A model generated the notes under the pieces. That model searched no databases, had not been told where the DNA came from, and saw nothing but the letters and a program-made list of their open reading frames with translations. Below are positions 1 to 8,458 of a DNA stretch of 23,534 bases, one piece after another. Source of the DNA: Chara braunii (Eukaryota; Streptophyta; Charophyceae; Charales; Characeae); the NCBI GenBank assembly GCA_003427395.1, contig BFEA01000071.1:349164-372697 (forward strand), read 5' to 3'. The stretch's first letter is position 1; every line of letters begins with the position of its first letter. The position numbers were made by a program, and so were the translations under genes.

Positions 1-160
1 CCTCCCTCAGCGCGCGCACCACGCGCAGCGGACCGCACTGCGCACTGCCCACAGCGCACGGCGCACAGTGCGCGTGCTCTCATTCCAGCGCACAGCACAG
101 TGCGCACCGCCGCGCACCGCACTGCGCACTGGTGCGCCACAACTATGGTCCCAAGTCAAC
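1..160. repeat. GCGCAC-rich low-complexity block
   Basis: The block is dominated by permutations of GCGCAC, GTGCGC and ACTGCGCACTG, with a near-duplicate of CGCACCGCACTGCGCACTG at both ends. Any reading frame through it is repetitive (Ala, Val, Arg, Cys, His). It looks like a degenerate short tandem repeat and not a coding region. It abuts the LINE remnant that follows. Confidence 0.6.
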
Positions 161-240
161 CCCGAAGGGGCACATGAAAAGGCAGCCCTAGTCCAGTCCG
201 TTTTGTAGCAAGTACCAGAGTGGGACTGCACATCTTGAGG

Positions 241-394
241 GCCTGGGACATCGGGCAGGCCCAGACCACCAATATCGCGTGAGTGAAGAAGGGGATTTAT
301 CTTGTAAAGCTCTTTCATCGGTAGTGAGATTATGACAAAACCCGAAGAAGAAGCCCCGGCTAATCCATAACACGAAGATCAGAATCACCATCAA
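241..394 (-). pseudogene. Degenerate LINE C-terminal fragment
   Basis: Read on the minus strand, one frame starts with a phenylalanine- and tryptophan-rich stretch (FVLW at about 365-375). A second frame then carries GGLGLPDV at about 247-270. In plant LINE polyproteins, an F-LW motif followed about 30 residues later by GGLG-(L/I)-P/R-DL lies downstream of the reverse transcriptase palm. The spacing here, about 34 codons, fits. The two motifs are in different frames, so at least one frameshift is needed and the piece is non-functional. It could belong to the LINE family seen at 4372-5917, but the two fragments do not overlap and this cannot be tested here. The assignment rests on two short motifs only. 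Confidence 0.4.
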
Positions 395-567
395 GAAAAA
401 AAAGCTATCATGATGTAGGATAGGCGTCAGTGCAGAACGCCTGCCCTCAGAACCACACGTGACAGTTTCCCGTCATGCAGCTCGCCCCCCAAAACCTTAG
501 CCTTGTTTGGGGGCTCGGGAAGGGAAGCTGACAAACAGCTTCGCTTCGCGCCTTCCGAACGAAACAG

Positions 568-578
568 TATAAATATAG
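568..578 (+). promoter_or_regulatory. TATA box of LTR A
   Basis: TATAAATATAG is a good match to a plant TATA box. It lies about 500 bp before the primer binding site, inside the putative LTR. Transcription, and hence the R region, would be expected to start near 600. Confidence 0.6.
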
Positions 579-694
579 AGGCAGTGACCAGTCATTCACT
601 CATTCTGAGATGAACTACGCGGAAGCACTGCTTGAGTATCTTGTGCGTGGAGTCACAGGTGGTCCAGCAGGAGAGCCCGGGCTGAAGAGGGCAA

Positions 695-738
695 GCCATA
701 GCCGCTAGGAAGAGGAAGACGACGGCGGCCATAGCCGC
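695..738. repeat. Paired GCCATAGCCGC motif in LTR A
   Basis: The 11-mer GCCATAGCCGC occurs exactly at 695-705 and 728-738, then again at 1190-1200 in the gag leader of element A and at 9134-9144 in the 3' LTR of element B. The surrounding sequence is GAAGA/GACGACG-rich. The motif's role is unknown. Confidence 0.6.
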
Positions 739-1073
739 CCGTGTGGAGAAGATAGAAGATAGAAGATCGTGTGTGTGAGTGCAGACATTCAGGGTAGATC
801 CAAGTATTGTGTGCGCACGTGTGTGAGTGTGTCTGATGGTCGATACAGTGTTCGAGTGGGAATTTCAGACTGGCGCTCAGACGCCACAGCCGCAAGATGT
901 GACAAGTTGTCTTGAGCCGAGTTCCTGGCCGAAGGCCATATCCCTGAGTTTTCTGTGTGGGCACACTGCGCCATCTCAAGCTTGTTGCTGATTCTGCTTT
1001 GAGAAAGTTGTTTTGCCATCGGCATCTGCATGTATGCATGTTGGACGTGAAATCGAGACGAGTCTGAATGCAG

Positions 1074-1092
1074 TGGTATCAGAGATGGATCC
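1074..1092 (+). other. Primer binding site (initiator Met-tRNA)
   Basis: TGGTATCAGAGATGGATCC begins with TGGTATCAGAG, the sequence complementary to the 3' end of plant initiator methionine tRNA, used as first-strand primer by most plant LTR retrotransposons. One base separates it from the LTR terminus CA at 1072. The first in-frame ATG of gag (1085) falls inside this segment. Confidence 0.85.
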
Positions 1093-3290
1093 TGTTGTCT
1101 GCACAACCATAGCAAAGGACGTGAGAGAAGACTAGTGACGAAGAAGAAGGCGAGCGAAGAGAGAGGTGACAAAGAAGAAGGTGACAGCAGCCATAGCCGC
1201 CGACGACGAAGAAGAAGTCAGCCATTTCCTCTTCCCATTGGGGTTCTGGAGGACTGTTCGCTGTGTTGTGACTACCCAGTGTGGACTCCATAACCGTCTG
1301 TATAGTAAAGAACAGGAGGAGAAGGCTGCCACGATTCTCCAGGAGCAGAAGGAGAAAAAGGAGAAGAAAGCTCTGGAGAAACAGGCCAAGAAGCTGGCCT
1401 TGCTGGAAGAAGAAGCGGCCAAGAAGAAAAAGATGGAGGAGGAGATGGAGGCATGGAAGAAGGAATAGGAGGCGAAGTTGGCCAAAGAATTGGCTGAAGA
1501 AGAAAAAGAGAAGGAAGAAAGCGAAGAAGAGGGCACTCTGCTGCAGAGAGGAAAAGAGAAGCAAGCAGTAAGGGGCCTAAAAGAAAGGAAGGAGAAAAGA
1601 GGAGAAACGAATACAGGCCTAGCCCCACCGGAAGAGGTGGAGAAGGCTGTGAAGGAATGGGTGGCAAGACTATCCTCGGGGGAAGATAGGGAAGCAGAAT
1701 TGGCTGTCCCCCAGGCAGAAAGAGAAGCAGTAGAAAGAGAGTTGGAAAGAGAGAGGAGCCCCTTGCATCGTCAGGCGAGAAAGCAGGAGAGGCTGTTAGA
1801 ATGGAAATTGCACCTCGCGAAGGAGAAGACGAGGCGATTGGAAATGGAAGACAAGATGGAGGAGGGATTGAAGGCGAAAGAAGTGAGGCTAGGTCAGATG
1901 GGAGAAGAAAAAGAAATTGGGAAAAATATTGACACCCTCTCCCATGGTTTGGCCTCTGTTCTGGCAGCTCAACGAGAACAGATAAGACACCTCCGTGGGC
2001 ACGATGTAGCACTTGAATCCGTACGAGGCAGATTCCACAACTTTGCCCATGAGATGATGATTCATCTCATCAACGAGATGCGGATCGCAATCTGTAAGAC
2101 AAAGAAGTTTTGTACCAGTGCGATCGAGGGTGTCAAGATGGCAGTCCCCAAGGAAGAAGAGCCAGAACCCCGCCGGGAGAGAGTCTAAGTCCGCCTCCCT
2201 AAGCCCTACAGTGGGAAAAGGGGTGAGGGCTTTGACAATTGGGAGACTAGCATTAAATCGTATCTGTATTTACAGAACGTGCCTCCCGAGGACCATTTGA
2301 GTGGCGAAGCGACGTTCGCCAGGTCTCTCGCACGAGGCGCCCGTTCCGAAAATGCATGGTCGCCTATTTTGTCGTTACTAACCTTAGCGATTTTTTCTTG
2401 CTGCAGTGCGAGAACGCTTTGCGGATGTCACTAGAGGATTGAAAGCTTCTGACAAACTCCAAATGATCCATACGCGGCCTTGGAAGAGTGTTCACGCAAT
2501 AAAAGCCGCTATGAACGAACTCATTGTTGTGCCTGGCCATGGAGTTACAACAACACGGCTAGTCCAACTTTTCTACCGCGCGTTGCCTGAGCAATTGCAA
2601 GGGCATTTCGTCAACAAGAGGCAGCAACCTGGGATGACCTACGATCTCCTTAGTAGGGAAGTTGTTGCCTTCGCCGCCCAGTCCATACCGGTTACCACTT
2701 TCTGGCATAAGGACGTAGTTGAAGGGGAAAAGGTGGAAGGGTCGCACCGTCTCTGGCCAAGTCAGGGCCAAAGATAGTCCAATACTAACCATTGGAAGAA
2801 GACAACAGTGTAGAGAGGGGGAGTCAACAAGGAGGAAGGTGGTGCAGAGCAAGTCCCCTACACATACAAAGAATATAGACTTGAGGAAGAAGACAACAGT
2901 GTAGAGAGGGGGAGTTCATACGTTGTTGTCGTGGTCGGAGGAAGGCTGCAAGAAGAAGGATGAGGTCGTGGCAGAAGTGGCCAGGCCTCAGGTGGTCAAG
3001 CGCAAGGCGGCTAGGGGGTTGGAGGCAACAGAGACCGCCAAGTGGGAGGAAGAGGTCAAGGTCCCCCGCTTAACTGCCCTAGCTCAAGTTAGTCACCTCC
3101 CAGAAGAGATGAATGACACCCAGAACGCCCTGAAGGCAGACCATGGGAATTCCTAGGCCTAAAGCGTAGTGTTTGGCAGGACTGCATGGACAAGTTCCAA
3201 TACGTATTTTGTGGAGACCCTGGGCACATTCTCAAATTTTGTCCGAAGTACAAAAGGCCTAATCGTGCTGCACCTGGGGCAGCAAAAGGC
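1085..3290 (+). pseudogene. Broken gag of Ty3/gypsy-type element A
   Basis: This is a capsid polyprotein relic. An ATG at 1085 opens a frame closed by TAG at 1133. The same frame continues through a long Lys/Glu-rich coiled coil (about 1305-1900), with TAG at 1466 and TAA at 2186. The capsid-like part follows: PYSGKRGEGFDNWE at about 2204, then a frameshift near 2350, then RERFADVTRGLKASDKLQ and ELIVVPGHGVTTTRLVQLFYR at 2406-2777. Further frameshifts separate the linker (2923-3156) from a zinc knuckle at 3201-3242. The knuckle reads Y-x2-C-x4-H-x4-C: its first Cys codon is now TAC. The frame closes near 3300. The second half resembles gag of chromoviruses and is distantly like gag B at 6135. 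It cannot make a working protein. Confidence 0.75.
2794..2915 (+). repeat. 31-bp direct repeat in gag A
   Basis: An identical 31-bp stretch beginning GGAAGAAGACAACAGTGTAG lies at 2794-2824 and again at 2885-2915, period 91. It falls in the part of gag A where the reading frame is lost. It may be a local tandem duplication whose spacer has since diverged. Confidence 0.8.
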
Positions 3291-3393
3291 AACCCCCGGT
3301 AGAGGTGGCAACTTCCCCTACCCCAGGAGTAGTGGAGATGAGCGCACGCGCGAAGTAAAAACTCCCACTCCACGTGTATCCATAGGAGAGGTT

Positions 3394-3514
3394 GCTGGCC
3401 AGCACCTAACTAGCTGCCCAGAGACTGCTTGTGTTAGAGTCTCTCTAGGTTCTCCTTTTGGCGCACTTGTTCTATTCGTCCCCAAGAAAGAGAGAACTTA
3501 GAATGCGTATAGAC
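3394..3514 (+). pseudogene. N-terminal reverse transcriptase scrap, element A
   Basis: Translation gives VSLGSPFGALVLFVPKK, the hallmark S-PFGAPVLFVPKK block at the start of the Ty3/gypsy reverse transcriptase fingers. It is preceded by a degenerate helix (QHL...V-R-V). After PKK the frame shifts, and remnants of the next conserved block (R-M-R-I-D) can be read up to 3514, where the hAT-like element begins. The catalytic YxDD region is absent. The distance from the gag zinc knuckle is only about 150 bp, too short for a protease domain, so protease has been deleted. Element A therefore ends here as a 5' fragment. Confidence 0.75.
3507..3514. repeat. Left 8-bp putative target-site duplication
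   Basis: GTATAGAC immediately precedes the hAT-like element. It matches the nTnTAGAn-like preference described for hAT insertion sites. It differs from the right copy GAATAGAC at one base. Confidence 0.5.
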
Positions 3515-3637
3515 CATGGTAACCGCCCGGACGTCCGGACCGGGTTCCAGACAGTCCGGTGTCCGGTGTCTGGTGTCCGGTGTCCGGTTCCCATGTCTGG
3601 ATGGAGGCCCCTGGGGAAAAAAAAATAAAAAAAAAAT

Positions 3638-3675
3638 GGGGCGGCCTAGGACGTTTGTTGGGTCCTAGCCGCCCC
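3638..3675. other. GC-rich hairpin inside hAT-like element
   Basis: GGGGCGGCCTAGGAC (3638-3652) pairs with GTCCTAGCCGCCCC (3662-3675): 14 base pairs with one bulged C and a 9-nt loop. A second hairpin follows directly, GGGGTGA (3687-3693) with TCACCCC (3709-3715). Confidence 0.7.
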
Positions 3676-3841
3676 TCGAAAATAACGGGGTGATTTTTAA
3701 GTGTCCTTTCACCCCACCGGACATGGCCTAGAGGTCCAGACACAAGACGCTGCAAGTTTTTGAGGTGGCGGGTTTCGCACAGGCCCGAGCAATTTCAAAG
3801 CGGCCGTTTCGACGTGGCGCCCGCCGCTCCTGCCCGTTAGG

Positions 3842-3843
<2 letters not shown>

Positions 3844-3884
<41 letters not shown>
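3844..3884. repeat. (GA)n microsatellite
   Basis: About 20 uninterrupted GA units lie in the interior of the hAT-like element. Confidence 0.95.
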
Positions 3885-3885
<1 letters not shown>

Positions 3886-4363
3886 ACTGACAGTGCTGCC
3901 AGTCTGAAGACTCCGAGGTTCTGAATTGAACTGCAAAGTTTGAACTTTTAAGCTATATATGAAGTTATGAACTTAAATTACTAAATCCAAAGTTCAAAGT
4001 TCAAAGTTAATCATACTTTTTAATTCTCTGTTTCTTTAGTCTTGTGCCTGCTTTGCACTGTTTGCAACTCTGCATGTCTACTAGTTAAATGTGCTGGTTG
4101 ATTTGCTGCAAGACACATGCTCTGCTGCCTGAACTACAGAGTGCAAAGCAAGTAACTGCCAACACCTCCACCCAACCTCCCCCCCNCCCCCTTTTTTTTT
4201 TTTCCGGACATTTTTGCACCCCGGGGACCGGTCCGGACTGTCCGTTGTCCGGTGATGTCCGGTGTCCGGTGATGTCCGGGTCACTGGACAGTCCAGACCA
4301 GTCCAGACACTGGTCCAGAAGAGAGTCCGGAAGTGTCCGGTGTCCGGATCCGGGGTTACCGTG

Positions 4364-4371
4364 GAATAGAC
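4364..4371. repeat. Right 8-bp putative target-site duplication
   Basis: GAATAGAC directly follows the terminal CGTG of the hAT-like element and mirrors GTATAGAC at 3507-3514 with one mismatch. The LINE reading frame begins here on the minus strand. Confidence 0.5.
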
Positions 4372-5917
4372 GCTGCAATCCATTTTTGACTAATTATCCT
4401 TGTGGATTCAAAGAGGGACATAACATTGTCTAGTATAAGTCTTCCTGGAATGAACACTGTCTGGTCTAGGTGGAAGCATCCTCCTGTGATCCGGTTTAAT
4501 CTGGTGGCTAGAAGTTTGGCAAGAATGTTGTATGCTACCTTTAATAGTGGGATGGGTCTGTAATTCTTTATATCCTCTCTATTTCCTTTTCTATATAGAA
4601 GTGTCACCACTCCCGTGCTCAGGTCTAGGCCTAGCGATTCTTCCTCCCAAGCTCTAGTGAGGAACCTGAGGAGGAATCGTCCTAGGGTGTGCCAGCCTAC
4701 CATCCATAATTCCTTAAGAAAGGTTGTCGCTACCTGGAACTTTATTGGGTTTGAGGTCTTTGTGGGTTGTGTAGAGTTCTTCTAATGATATGGGTTCTTC
4801 TAATGATTTAGCCATTTCTGTTGAGAGGGATCAGTCTAAATGTGTTAAGAATTTTTCTCTTGCTGTTTTAGTCGCATTGTTGGCCCCTACAAGGGTTTTA
4901 GAGGTGTAGAGTTCTTTGTAGAAGGAGGTTGCTATGTTGACTAACTTCGTTGCTTCTATGGATGGGTTTCCGTACTCGTCTTGAAGGCATTCTATTTTAG
5001 AGTTCCTAGCGTTGGCTTTAATCTTTTGTTGGACATTTTTTCGTTCAGTTCCCAATCTTTCACTCTTGCCCTTAGTTGGAGGCCATTGAGCTTTAGTTTG
5101 ATCCATTCGGTGAGTTTCCTTGGATTTGTCCAGTAGCTCTGTATAGAATGTTGTGCTTGGTTAGCTGCAATTCTGCTATTTCTATCGCGTTTTTGAGGAT
5201 CTCTTCTCTTTCTTTTCTTTGTATCGCTAACTTTGTGGAGGCTTGTGCTGTTTTTTTGCTAATATTCTTAACGATTTGAGGGAATTTAGCACATACGTTC
5301 TCATTTGGTTGTAGTTGTGTTTGTGTCGTTAGTAGTGTTTGAAGCTCGGATTTAAACGATTGACTGGCGCGGAGGGCGTTGTTGAAGCGATAAAAGCTTT
5401 TACCTGTGTATCCTTCCTTAGTGAGTCTGAGGAAGAGGGATATGGCTTTGTGGTCCAAACCTTTGTGATATGGGTTGGTGTGGCTGGTGCAATCTTGTAT
5501 AGCCCTTGATAGTGAGTCAGATGCGAGGAAGAAATCGGTTCGGGAGAAGGAAGCAAAAATATGACAATGATTGCTGAGCCATTATCTACCGCTTTGGCCC
5601 AGAAGGCGGACTTGACGAGGAATAACTTCCTGGTGAGGGCTAGCTGCAGTTTATTATGATCATTGTTGTTGGTTAGATCTGTTTCTTGGAGGCATGTTAT
5701 GTCTGGAGGGGTGGGTCCGACCCAACCAATGGATTCAATAAGGTTAGATCAATGAGTTGTCTAAAATGGAGTCCAGACCGTTGATATTCCATGACGCGCA
5801 GGTTATTTCGTTTTTTTTTCTAATCTCCTTGAGAATATCTGATTCGGTGGTGGGTTTAAATCTTTTGGGATTAATGCTTGTCCCACTATCACATTGACCA
5901 TTTGATTGTTCTTCCAT
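4372..5917 (-). pseudogene. LINE ORF2 fragment: endonuclease and start of RT
   Basis: An ATG at 5917-5915 opens a 57-residue frame with ITCASWNINGLDSIL, the first conserved block of apurinic-like LINE endonucleases. The frame stops at 5744. A shifted frame continues with PDITCLQETD, the metal-binding Glu block. The endonuclease centre is missing: at about 5570 the sequence jumps to RTDFFLASDSL and LDHKAISLFL, the C-terminal blocks. A linker follows (5458-4831). Reverse transcriptase blocks come next: LLYRKGNREDIKNYRPIPLL and DQTVFIPGRLILDNV at about 4600-4420. The fragment stops at the hAT-like boundary, before the catalytic DD motif. Several frameshifts and stops make it dead. It is a non-LTR element that would nick DNA and prime reverse transcription at the target. 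Confidence 0.85.
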
Positions 5918-5949
5918 TGGTGCTTTGAATGGTTAGACCTGATGTGGGA

Positions 5950-6110
5950 CTAGTGTTTGACTCGGGTGAAGGGATGGGAGGTCTTCTTCCTTTCCTCCAT
6001 CTCCTTCCTCTTCTTTTCTTTCTTCTCCTTGTCCTTCTTCAACTTTTCCAATGTCTCCACCTCGTCCTTGCCCAACCATTCCTCCCTCATGAAGGTTGAG
6101 AACGGTGCCA
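5950..6110 (-). pseudogene. Possible LINE ORF1 tail (Lys/Glu-rich)
   Basis: A minus-strand frame rich in Lys and Glu (EKLKKDKEKKEKKRKEMEER) ends at 5950, 33 bp before the ORF2 ATG at 5917. That arrangement fits ORF1-ORF2 of a LINE, and the coiled-coil composition suits ORF1. The composition alone could equally come from an inverted gag leader. The boundary with gag B, on the plus strand, lies somewhere between about 6000 and 6135. Confidence 0.3.
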
Positions 6111-6134
6111 GTGTGGGTGAGGGCGAAGACGACG

Positions 6135-7031
6135 TTGGTAGAAGAGGAAGTGATAACTGCTGCATCCTATCCGGAGGGTTCGACAACTTGTTGGTTAACT
6201 GGATTAGTTGCCTCAAAGGGATTCGGCATGAACATGGGTGATTGGGCCAAGATCCATACCCTAGAGAGCTTTATGGATTTGGTGGAAGCGTGATGGCATA
6301 ACCCACAACAGGCACAAATTGCCACTGATGGGTTGACCCGGCTTGATACAAAGTAGTACAAGTCCGTGCGCGAGCTCACCTCTGTCGTCGAGTGCCTGAT
6401 TGTCGTCCCTGGGGTACGTTATGATCAGCAGGCCTTACTGACCATGTTCTTGAGATGTCTTCCCACAGACATCAATAACTTATTACCCAGCAAGGCTCGG
6501 CTAGAGTATCACACGTTTGAGACCTTTAGCAAGAAGGCTCTAGATTTGGAAGTCACACTAGGAGGTGCTCAACAACTCCCTACAGACGGAAGTAAGAAGA
6601 AGAGTCCACAAGAGTGGAAGAAGAAGGGAAGCCGATTGATGATGGTTGATGCCGATGGAACTCCAACCGAGATCGAAGACTTTTCATTCTTAAAGGACAG
6701 TTCAGAGTTAGACGACGAGGATAGTGCTGAGGGTAGCAACCTCGCTGCATTGGTAAAGGTTAAGGCAGGTGGTCGCGGCAAGGGCGGTCAACAGAGGAGT
6801 CAGGGGCAAACCCAAAACCCGAACAAAATAGCGGCTTGGGTTAGAGCGGGTTTGGATCAAGATGTGTGGCGGGACCGTTATATGCGGGGTGCTTGCATTA
6901 ACTGCGGCGAGTATGGCCATCAACAATTTAAGTGCAAGAACACAAAGGTTTCGAGGAAGATACCGCCCAAAGGTGGGATTCCTTCTTCTCAAAGTGGGGC
7001 TTCTACGAGTTCCAACTCGGGAAACACATAG
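6135..7031 (+). pseudogene. Broken gag of chromovirus-type element B
   Basis: A single frame covers 6135-7031 with two in-frame stops: TGA at 6291 and TAG at 6354. It reads VITAASYPEGSTTCWLTGLV, then DWAKIHTLESFMDLVEA, WHNPQQAQIATDGL, ELTSVVECLIVVPGVRYDQQ and FLRCLPTDINNLLPS: a Ty3/gypsy capsid fold. An acidic linker and a Gly/Gln/Asn-rich basic stretch follow, then an intact zinc knuckle, C-x2-C-x4-H-x4-C (6894-6935), for RNA packaging. The frame ends at TAG 7029. The N-terminus and the 5' LTR of element B are missing, cut off at the LINE. Both stops could arise from one C-to-T change each. Confidence 0.8.
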
Positions 7032-7035
7032 GGTC

Positions 7036-7060
7036 AGTAGAAGTTGTAGCTGCTTCTACT
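7036..7060. other. Inverted repeat at the gag-integrase deletion joint
   Basis: AGTAGAAG and CTTCTACT flank a 9-nt centre. The pair lies just after the gag stop and before the integrase remnant, that is, where about 2.5 kb of protease-RT-RNase H sequence should be. Confidence 0.45.
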
Positions 7061-7121
7061 CGTGTTGAAGCGGGTGAACTTTGCGTAGTTTATCTTTAGG
7101 TGAGTGCCATGACACAACAAG

Positions 7122-8420
7122 GTTAATTTTGGCTACAAAACGGCTAGTGCTAACTTGGTACAACGATTCTGGCGGCCTAAAATGCTTGACGATGCGAAGA
7201 CATATGTGCATACTTACCAAGTCTGTCAGCGGGAAAAGTCGTTGACTCAAGCCCCACTTGGGTTATGAAAGCCCCTACCCATTCCTGCCGGTCCGGGACA
7301 CAGTGTTTCCATGGACTTCATGGATACCCTCATGACCAGCAAGAGTGGCAAGAGGCATATCTTCGTCATAGCTGATAGCTTCACTAAGTATGCTAGATTA
7401 ATTGCCATGACAGAGACTGCCAGGACTGAGCACGTCATCAAGTTATTCATGGATAACTGGGTGCATGATTTTGGACTGCCAAAGACAATTGTTAGTGATA
7501 GAGATGTCCGGTTCACCAGCGAGATGTGGAAAAAGGCCGATGAACATATGGGCAGCCAACTTCAAATGACTTATGGGAATCATCCTGAAGCCAAGGGGCA
7601 GGCTGAACAGATGAACCGCGTGGTGCAGCATCTGCTGAGGCACCATATTAAGCCCAGCCAGGATGACTACGATGTGAAGTTGCCTCTCATCGCCAATTTG
7701 TACAATAATGTTGTACATAGGACCACCAGCATCACTCCTAATCAGCTGCATTTGGGGTAGAAACCAAGATCTTCTCTAGACTTCTTCCTGCCTGAAAACC
7801 GAACTGTTGCAACTCCTGGAACCATAGAGTTTGGTGTCCAGTATGCGAAACTGTTGCAGCAGACTGTCCAACACATCAAGAAATCTCAGGAAGCAATGAT
7901 TGCTTTTGAGAACAAGCATCGCCAACAGACTACATTTCAGGTAGGGGAACATGTCTGGGTTAAGGCTAGTGAGTTGGGACAGGAGTTTCGCATCTCTAGG
8001 AAACTAATGCCTAAGTATTTTCGTCCCTGGGAAGTCGTAGATATTGTGGGTAGTGAATTGGATGGTCCCTCGTACGTAATTTAAATTCCTGGTCACTTAC
8101 GCACTTACCTTGTGTTTCACACCTCAAAGCTTGCACCTTTTGCTGAGACACAACAATTCCCATCAAGGAGATCAATGCTGCCCCCAACCATGCATGGTCA
8201 TGTGGACGTCGACGATATCCTGGAACACAGAGACATGCCTGTACCCAAGCCAGCTGGCCGAGGGAGACCGCCTAAACCGATGAGAGAGTACCGGGTACAG
8301 TTCAGGCATCATACAGATGCTAAGGAAGATCGATGGTTCACAAGAGAGGACTTTGTCAAGACAGCTCCTCAGATCGTGGCCGAGTACAAGCGAAGACTGA
8401 AGGGGAAGGCACCAGCATGA
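7122..8420 (+). pseudogene. Integrase with C-terminal chromodomain, element B
   Basis: One frame runs from the degenerate zinc-binding domain to the stop at 8418. It is broken by TGA 7266, TAG 7758 and TAA 8082. The N-terminal HHCC domain has lost a ligand: CQVCQ reads Y-Q-V-C-Q (Tyr at 7215). The catalytic triad is intact: Asp at 7314 (SMDFMD), Asp at 7497 (IVSDRDVRF) and Glu at 7605 (GQAEQMNRV), with 35 residues between the second Asp and the Glu, as in a D,D35E core. The GPY/F-like region follows (VWVKASELGQEF ... PKYFRPWEVVD). The last part (8199-8400) is a chromodomain, HVDVDDILEHR ... REYRVQFRHH ... DRWFTREDFV, split by a Pro/Lys/Arg insert. It would steer integration to marked chromatin. 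Protease, RT and RNase H are absent upstream. Confidence 0.9.
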
Positions 8421-8440
8421 AGCATCTCGGCGGACTTTCG

Positions 8441-8458
8441 AAGCTAAGGGGGATGGAA
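8441..8458 (+). other. Polypurine tract of element B
   Basis: AAGCTAAGGGGGATGGAA is purine-rich and directly abuts TGTGAGGAATG, the start of an LTR. Its position, 20 bp after the pol stop, is what a Ty3/gypsy plus-strand primer requires. Confidence 0.75.

Larger units (their letters stand above)
411..1072 (+). mobile_element. Putative 5' LTR of Ty3/gypsy-type element A
   Basis: The right end is well supported: the sequence ends in TGAATGCA, and after one base the primer binding site begins at 1074. A TATA box lies inside at 568-578, as expected for an LTR promoter. The left end is a guess: TGATGTAGGATAGG at 411 gives a TG...CA element of about 660 bp and lies just after the LINE remnant. A hairpin with an 8-bp CCCCCAAA/TTTGGGGG stem (486-493 with 506-513) lies upstream of the TATA box. 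No matching 3' LTR is present, because element A is truncated at 3514. The 3' LTR of element B (8459-9571) does not resemble it, so the two belong to different families. Confidence 0.6.
3515..4363. mobile_element. hAT-like non-autonomous DNA transposon (849 bp)
   Basis: The ends are inverted: CATGGTAACCGCCCGGA on the left, and CACGGTAACCCCGGATCC as the reverse complement of the right end. Both ends are followed inward by clustered GTCCGG and TCCGG motifs (about 3528-3600 and 4200-4355), resembling subterminal transposase-binding repeats of plant hAT elements. Near-identical 8-bp sequences, GTATAGAC and GAATAGAC, flank it. The interior has A- and T-runs, two strong hairpins (3638-3675 and 3687-3715), a GA microsatellite, an AAAGTTC triplication near 3985 and one unresolved base at 4186. 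No transposase ORF is present, so mobility would need a partner in trans. The flanks do not rejoin into one gene: left is an LTR-element RT, right is a LINE. Confidence 0.65.

Noticed and set aside
1272-2012. Long minus-strand open frame rich in Leu, Pro, Ser and Phe
   Set aside because: It is the antisense of the Lys/Glu-rich gag A coiled coil; composition alone keeps it open.
7600-7760. Active integrase gene
   Set aside because: Although the D,D35E triad is intact, the frame carries three stops and a missing zinc ligand.
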